This document shows positions 62,366 to 64,000 of a stretch of 64,000 bases of DNA, in pieces. Numbering within the stretch: position 1 is the stretch's first letter; every line of letters starts with the position of its first letter. The notes under the pieces are model-generated. The model worked only from the letters and a program-made list of their open reading frames with translations. It did not search any database and was not told the origin of the DNA. The DNA lies in contig NZ_RJKE01000001.1 of assembly GCF_003751225.1 (NCBI RefSeq), positions 2,418,001 through 2,482,000 of the forward strand. Direction: 5' to 3'. The translations under genes and the position numbers were made by a program. This DNA comes from Actinocorallia herbida (GTDB lineage Bacteria; Actinomycetota; Actinomycetes; Streptosporangiales; Streptosporangiaceae).

Positions 62366-63798
62366 CCCGGCCGCCCTGGGACACGATCCCCCGCATGGTG
62401 CTGAGCGCCGCCGACCGCTTCGGCGACGCCGAGGCCGTCGTCGACGGTCCGCTCAGGCTCTCGTTCGCCGATCTGACCGAGCGGATCCGCGTCGCCGCGG
62501 GGGCCTACGCGTCCGCCGGGGTGGCCAAGGGCGACCGGGTCGCGGTCTGGGCGCCGAACTCCGCCGAGTGGATCATCGCGGCGTTCGGGCTGCTGACCGC
62601 CGGCGGCGTGCTCGTCCCGGTGAACACGAGGTTCAAGGCCGAGGAGGCCGCGGACGTCGTCGTGCGCAGCGGCGCGAAACTGCTGCTCGTGCAGGACGGC
62701 TTCCTCGGCCAGGAGTTCGCCGCGCCGAAGGGGGTGCCGCGCATCGACGTGAAGGGCGACTTCCTGTCCAGCGGGTCGCCGTTCCAGCGGGAGGTGAGCG
62801 GCGACGACCTCGCCGACATCATCTTCACGTCCGGGACGACCGGACGGCCCAAGGGCGTCATGATGCGGCACGCCCAGAACCTCAGGCTCTACGCGGAATG
62901 GTGTGATCAGGCCCAGCTCCGCGAGGGCGACCGCTACCTGATGGTGAACCCGTACTTCCACACGTTCGGGTACAAGGCCGGCTGCATCGCCTCGCTGATC
63001 CGGGGCGCGACCATGCTCCCCGTCCCCGTCTTCGACGTGGACGAGGCGATCGCGCTGATCGAGCGGGAGAAGGTGACGGTGCTGCCCGGCCCGCCGACCC
63101 TCTACCACTCGCTGCTCGCCGCGCCGCGCGACCGCGACATCTCCACACTGCGGGTCGCCGTGACGGGTTCGGCGGACATCCCCGTCGAGCTCATCCGACG
63201 GGTCCGCGAGGAGCTGCCGTTCGAGCACATCATGACCGGCTACGGGCTCACCGAGGCTGGCACCGCCACCGCGTCCCGGCCCGGTGACACCTTCGAGCAG
63301 ATCGCGACGACCGTCGGCACCCCCTGCGACGGCGTAGAGATCCGCATCGCCGACGACGGCGAGGTCCTGATCCGCGGCTACACCGTCATGGCCGGGTACC
63401 TCGACGACCCGGCGGCGACGGCCGAGGCGATCGACCCCGACGGGTGGCTGCACACCGGCGACCTCGGCTCGCTCGATCCCGACGGACGGCTGAAGATCAT
63501 CGGCCGGAAGAAGGACATGTTCATCAGCGGCGGGTTCAACGCCTACCCGGCCGAGATCGAGGGATTCCTCATGGAGCATCCCGCGATCGCCCAGGCGGCC
63601 GTCGTCGCCGTCCCGGACGAACGGCTCGGCCAGGTCGGCATGGCCTACATCGTGCCCCGCGGCGAGGTGACGGCCGCGGAGATCATCGCCTGGAGCCGAG
63701 AGCGCATGGCCGGGTACAAGGTGCCGACCTCGGTGGAATTCCGCACCGAACTCCCGCTCAACGCCACAGGCAAGGTCCAGAAGGACCTCCTGCGCTGA
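62362..63798 (+). CDS. FadD3-like acyl-CoA synthetase
   Basis: 478 residues; ATG overlaps the amidohydrolase stop. P-loop FTSGTTGRPKGVMMRH, then PYFHTFGYKAG, VTVLPGPPTLYHSLL, AVTGSADIPVELIRR, YGLTEAGTATASRPGD, DGWLHTGDLGSLDPDGRLKIIGRKKDM and final Lys in NATGKVQKDLL. Several of these segments are characteristic of FadD3, the ligase for the steroid ring remnant HIP in mycobacteria, so an alicyclic or branched acid is a fair guess. Recognition is by memory of motif order, and the substrate may well differ. Confidence 0.92.
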   Translation: MTRPPWDTIPRMVLSAADRFGDAEAVVDGPLRLSFADLTERIRVAAGAYASAGVAKGDRVAVWAPNSAEWIIAAFGLLTAGGVLVPVNTRFKAEEAADVVVRSGAKLLLVQDGFLGQEFAAPKGVPRIDVKGDFLSSGSPFQREVSGDDLADIIFTSGTTGRPKGVMMRHAQNLRLYAEWCDQAQLREGDRYLMVNPYFHTFGYKAGCIASLIRGATMLPVPVFDVDEAIALIEREKVTVLPGPPTLYHSLLAAPRDRDISTLRVAVTGSADIPVELIRRVREELPFEHIMTGYGLTEAGTATASRPGDTFEQIATTVGTPCDGVEIRIADDGEVLIRGYTVMAGYLDDPAATAEAIDPDGWLHTGDLGSLDPDGRLKIIGRKKDMFISGGFNAYPAEIEGFLMEHPAIAQAAVVAVPDERLGQVGMAYIVPRGEVTAAEIIAWSRERMAGYKVPTSVEFRTELPLNATGKVQKDLLR

Positions 63799-63865
63799 CC
63801 TCCCGGACCGGGCGGCGCCCCGCCCGCCCGGTCCCCGCGACCCGCCACGAAAGAGAAGCGTGACG

Positions 63866-64000
63866 ATGCCCGACCCCATGGCACAGACCTCGTCCGGGAT
63901 TCCGGTGAAACCCGTCTACGGTCCGGCGGACCGGCCGGTGGAGCCGCCGGATCCCGGTGTCTTCCCGTTCACCCGGGGGAACTTCCCGACCGGGTATCGG
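63866..64000 (+). CDS. Methylmalonyl-CoA mutase family large subunit, N-terminal fragment (runs off window)
   Basis: 45 codons from ATG 63866; a GTG at 63860 is a possible alternative. The visible sequence, SGIPVKPVYGPAD then PDPGVFPFTRGNFPTGYR, is the conserved opening of B12-dependent acyl-CoA mutase large subunits (PG-Y/F-PFTRG and P-T-x-Y-R). It reads NFPTGYR where methylmalonyl-CoA mutases usually have HPTMYR-like sequence. A mutase next to a dedicated acyl-CoA ligase suggests carbon-skeleton rearrangement of a branched acyl-CoA. Residues that set substrate choice lie beyond the window. Confidence 0.8.
   Translation, partial: MPDPMAQTSSGIPVKPVYGPADRPVEPPDPGVFPFTRGNFPTGYR

Noticed and set aside
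61627-62370. Plus-strand open frame that would extend the FadD3-like ligase by about 245 residues
   Set aside because: The extension is an out-of-frame reading of the amidohydrolase. ATG 62362, overlapping its stop, gives the normal ligase N-terminus.

Overview
The window is very GC-rich, has dense same-strand operons joined by 1-4 base overlaps, uses GTG starts freely, and carries F420-dependent, mycofactocin-coupled and modular type I polyketide synthase genes. This fits a filamentous actinomycete; an Actinomadura/Streptosporangiales-type host is my guess, not something the sequence proves.

Region 1 (1-29.4 kb) is the 3' part of a modular polyketide cluster, entered inside a ketosynthase. 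Four collinear polyketide synthase (PKS) genes encode, in order: (KS)-AT-ACP + KS-AT-DH-ER-KR-ACP; KS-AT-KR-ACP; KS-AT-DH-KR-ACP + KS-AT-ACP; and KS-AT-DH-KR-ACP-TE. AT motifs predict methylmalonyl in the first and fifth visible modules and malonyl in the other four. A short-chain dehydrogenase and two NTF2/SnoaL-fold proteins follow, coupled to the PKS genes, and are likely tailoring or ring-forming enzymes. If the truncated first module is the loading module, the chain is a short C13 backbone with a branch methyl, a C9 hydroxyl, a C5 ketone and two alkenes.

Region 2 (29.4-34.8 kb) is a complete peptide/nickel-type ABC importer operon: lipoprotein binding protein, two permeases and a fused double ATPase, ending at a strong hairpin.

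Region 3 (34.8-49.1 kb) is a mosaic of short transcription units: a beta-propeller protein, a GNAT, a lipoprotein class A beta-lactamase with Ser at the position of Asn170, a small ORF, IclR and ArsR regulators, an EamA exporter, a divergent SDR/TetR pair with two operators, a decayed FabF/LuxR junction, a mycofactocin-type SDR, a DoxX-LigB dioxygenase operon with paired operators around its promoter, an FAD monooxygenase and a lipoprotein. Several genes share a leaderless promoter pattern, TAGCGT or a close variant followed 6-7 bases later by the start codon.

Region 4 (49.1-64.0 kb) is a catabolic CoA-thioester cluster: LLM oxidoreductase, two 3-hydroxyisobutyrate-dehydrogenase-like enzymes, family III CoA-transferase, aldehyde dehydrogenase, SDR, a DUF35-thiolase fusion lacking the thiolase cysteines, alpha/beta hydrolase, SRPBCC protein, enoyl-CoA hydratase, two acyl-CoA ligases (one FadD3-like), an amidohydrolase and the start of a methylmalonyl-CoA-mutase-family gene. 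A 15-base dyad, GAGARTNNNRTTCTC, lies before at least three promoters here and points to one shared regulator outside the window. The substrate is probably a branched or alicyclic carboxylic acid, but I cannot name it.
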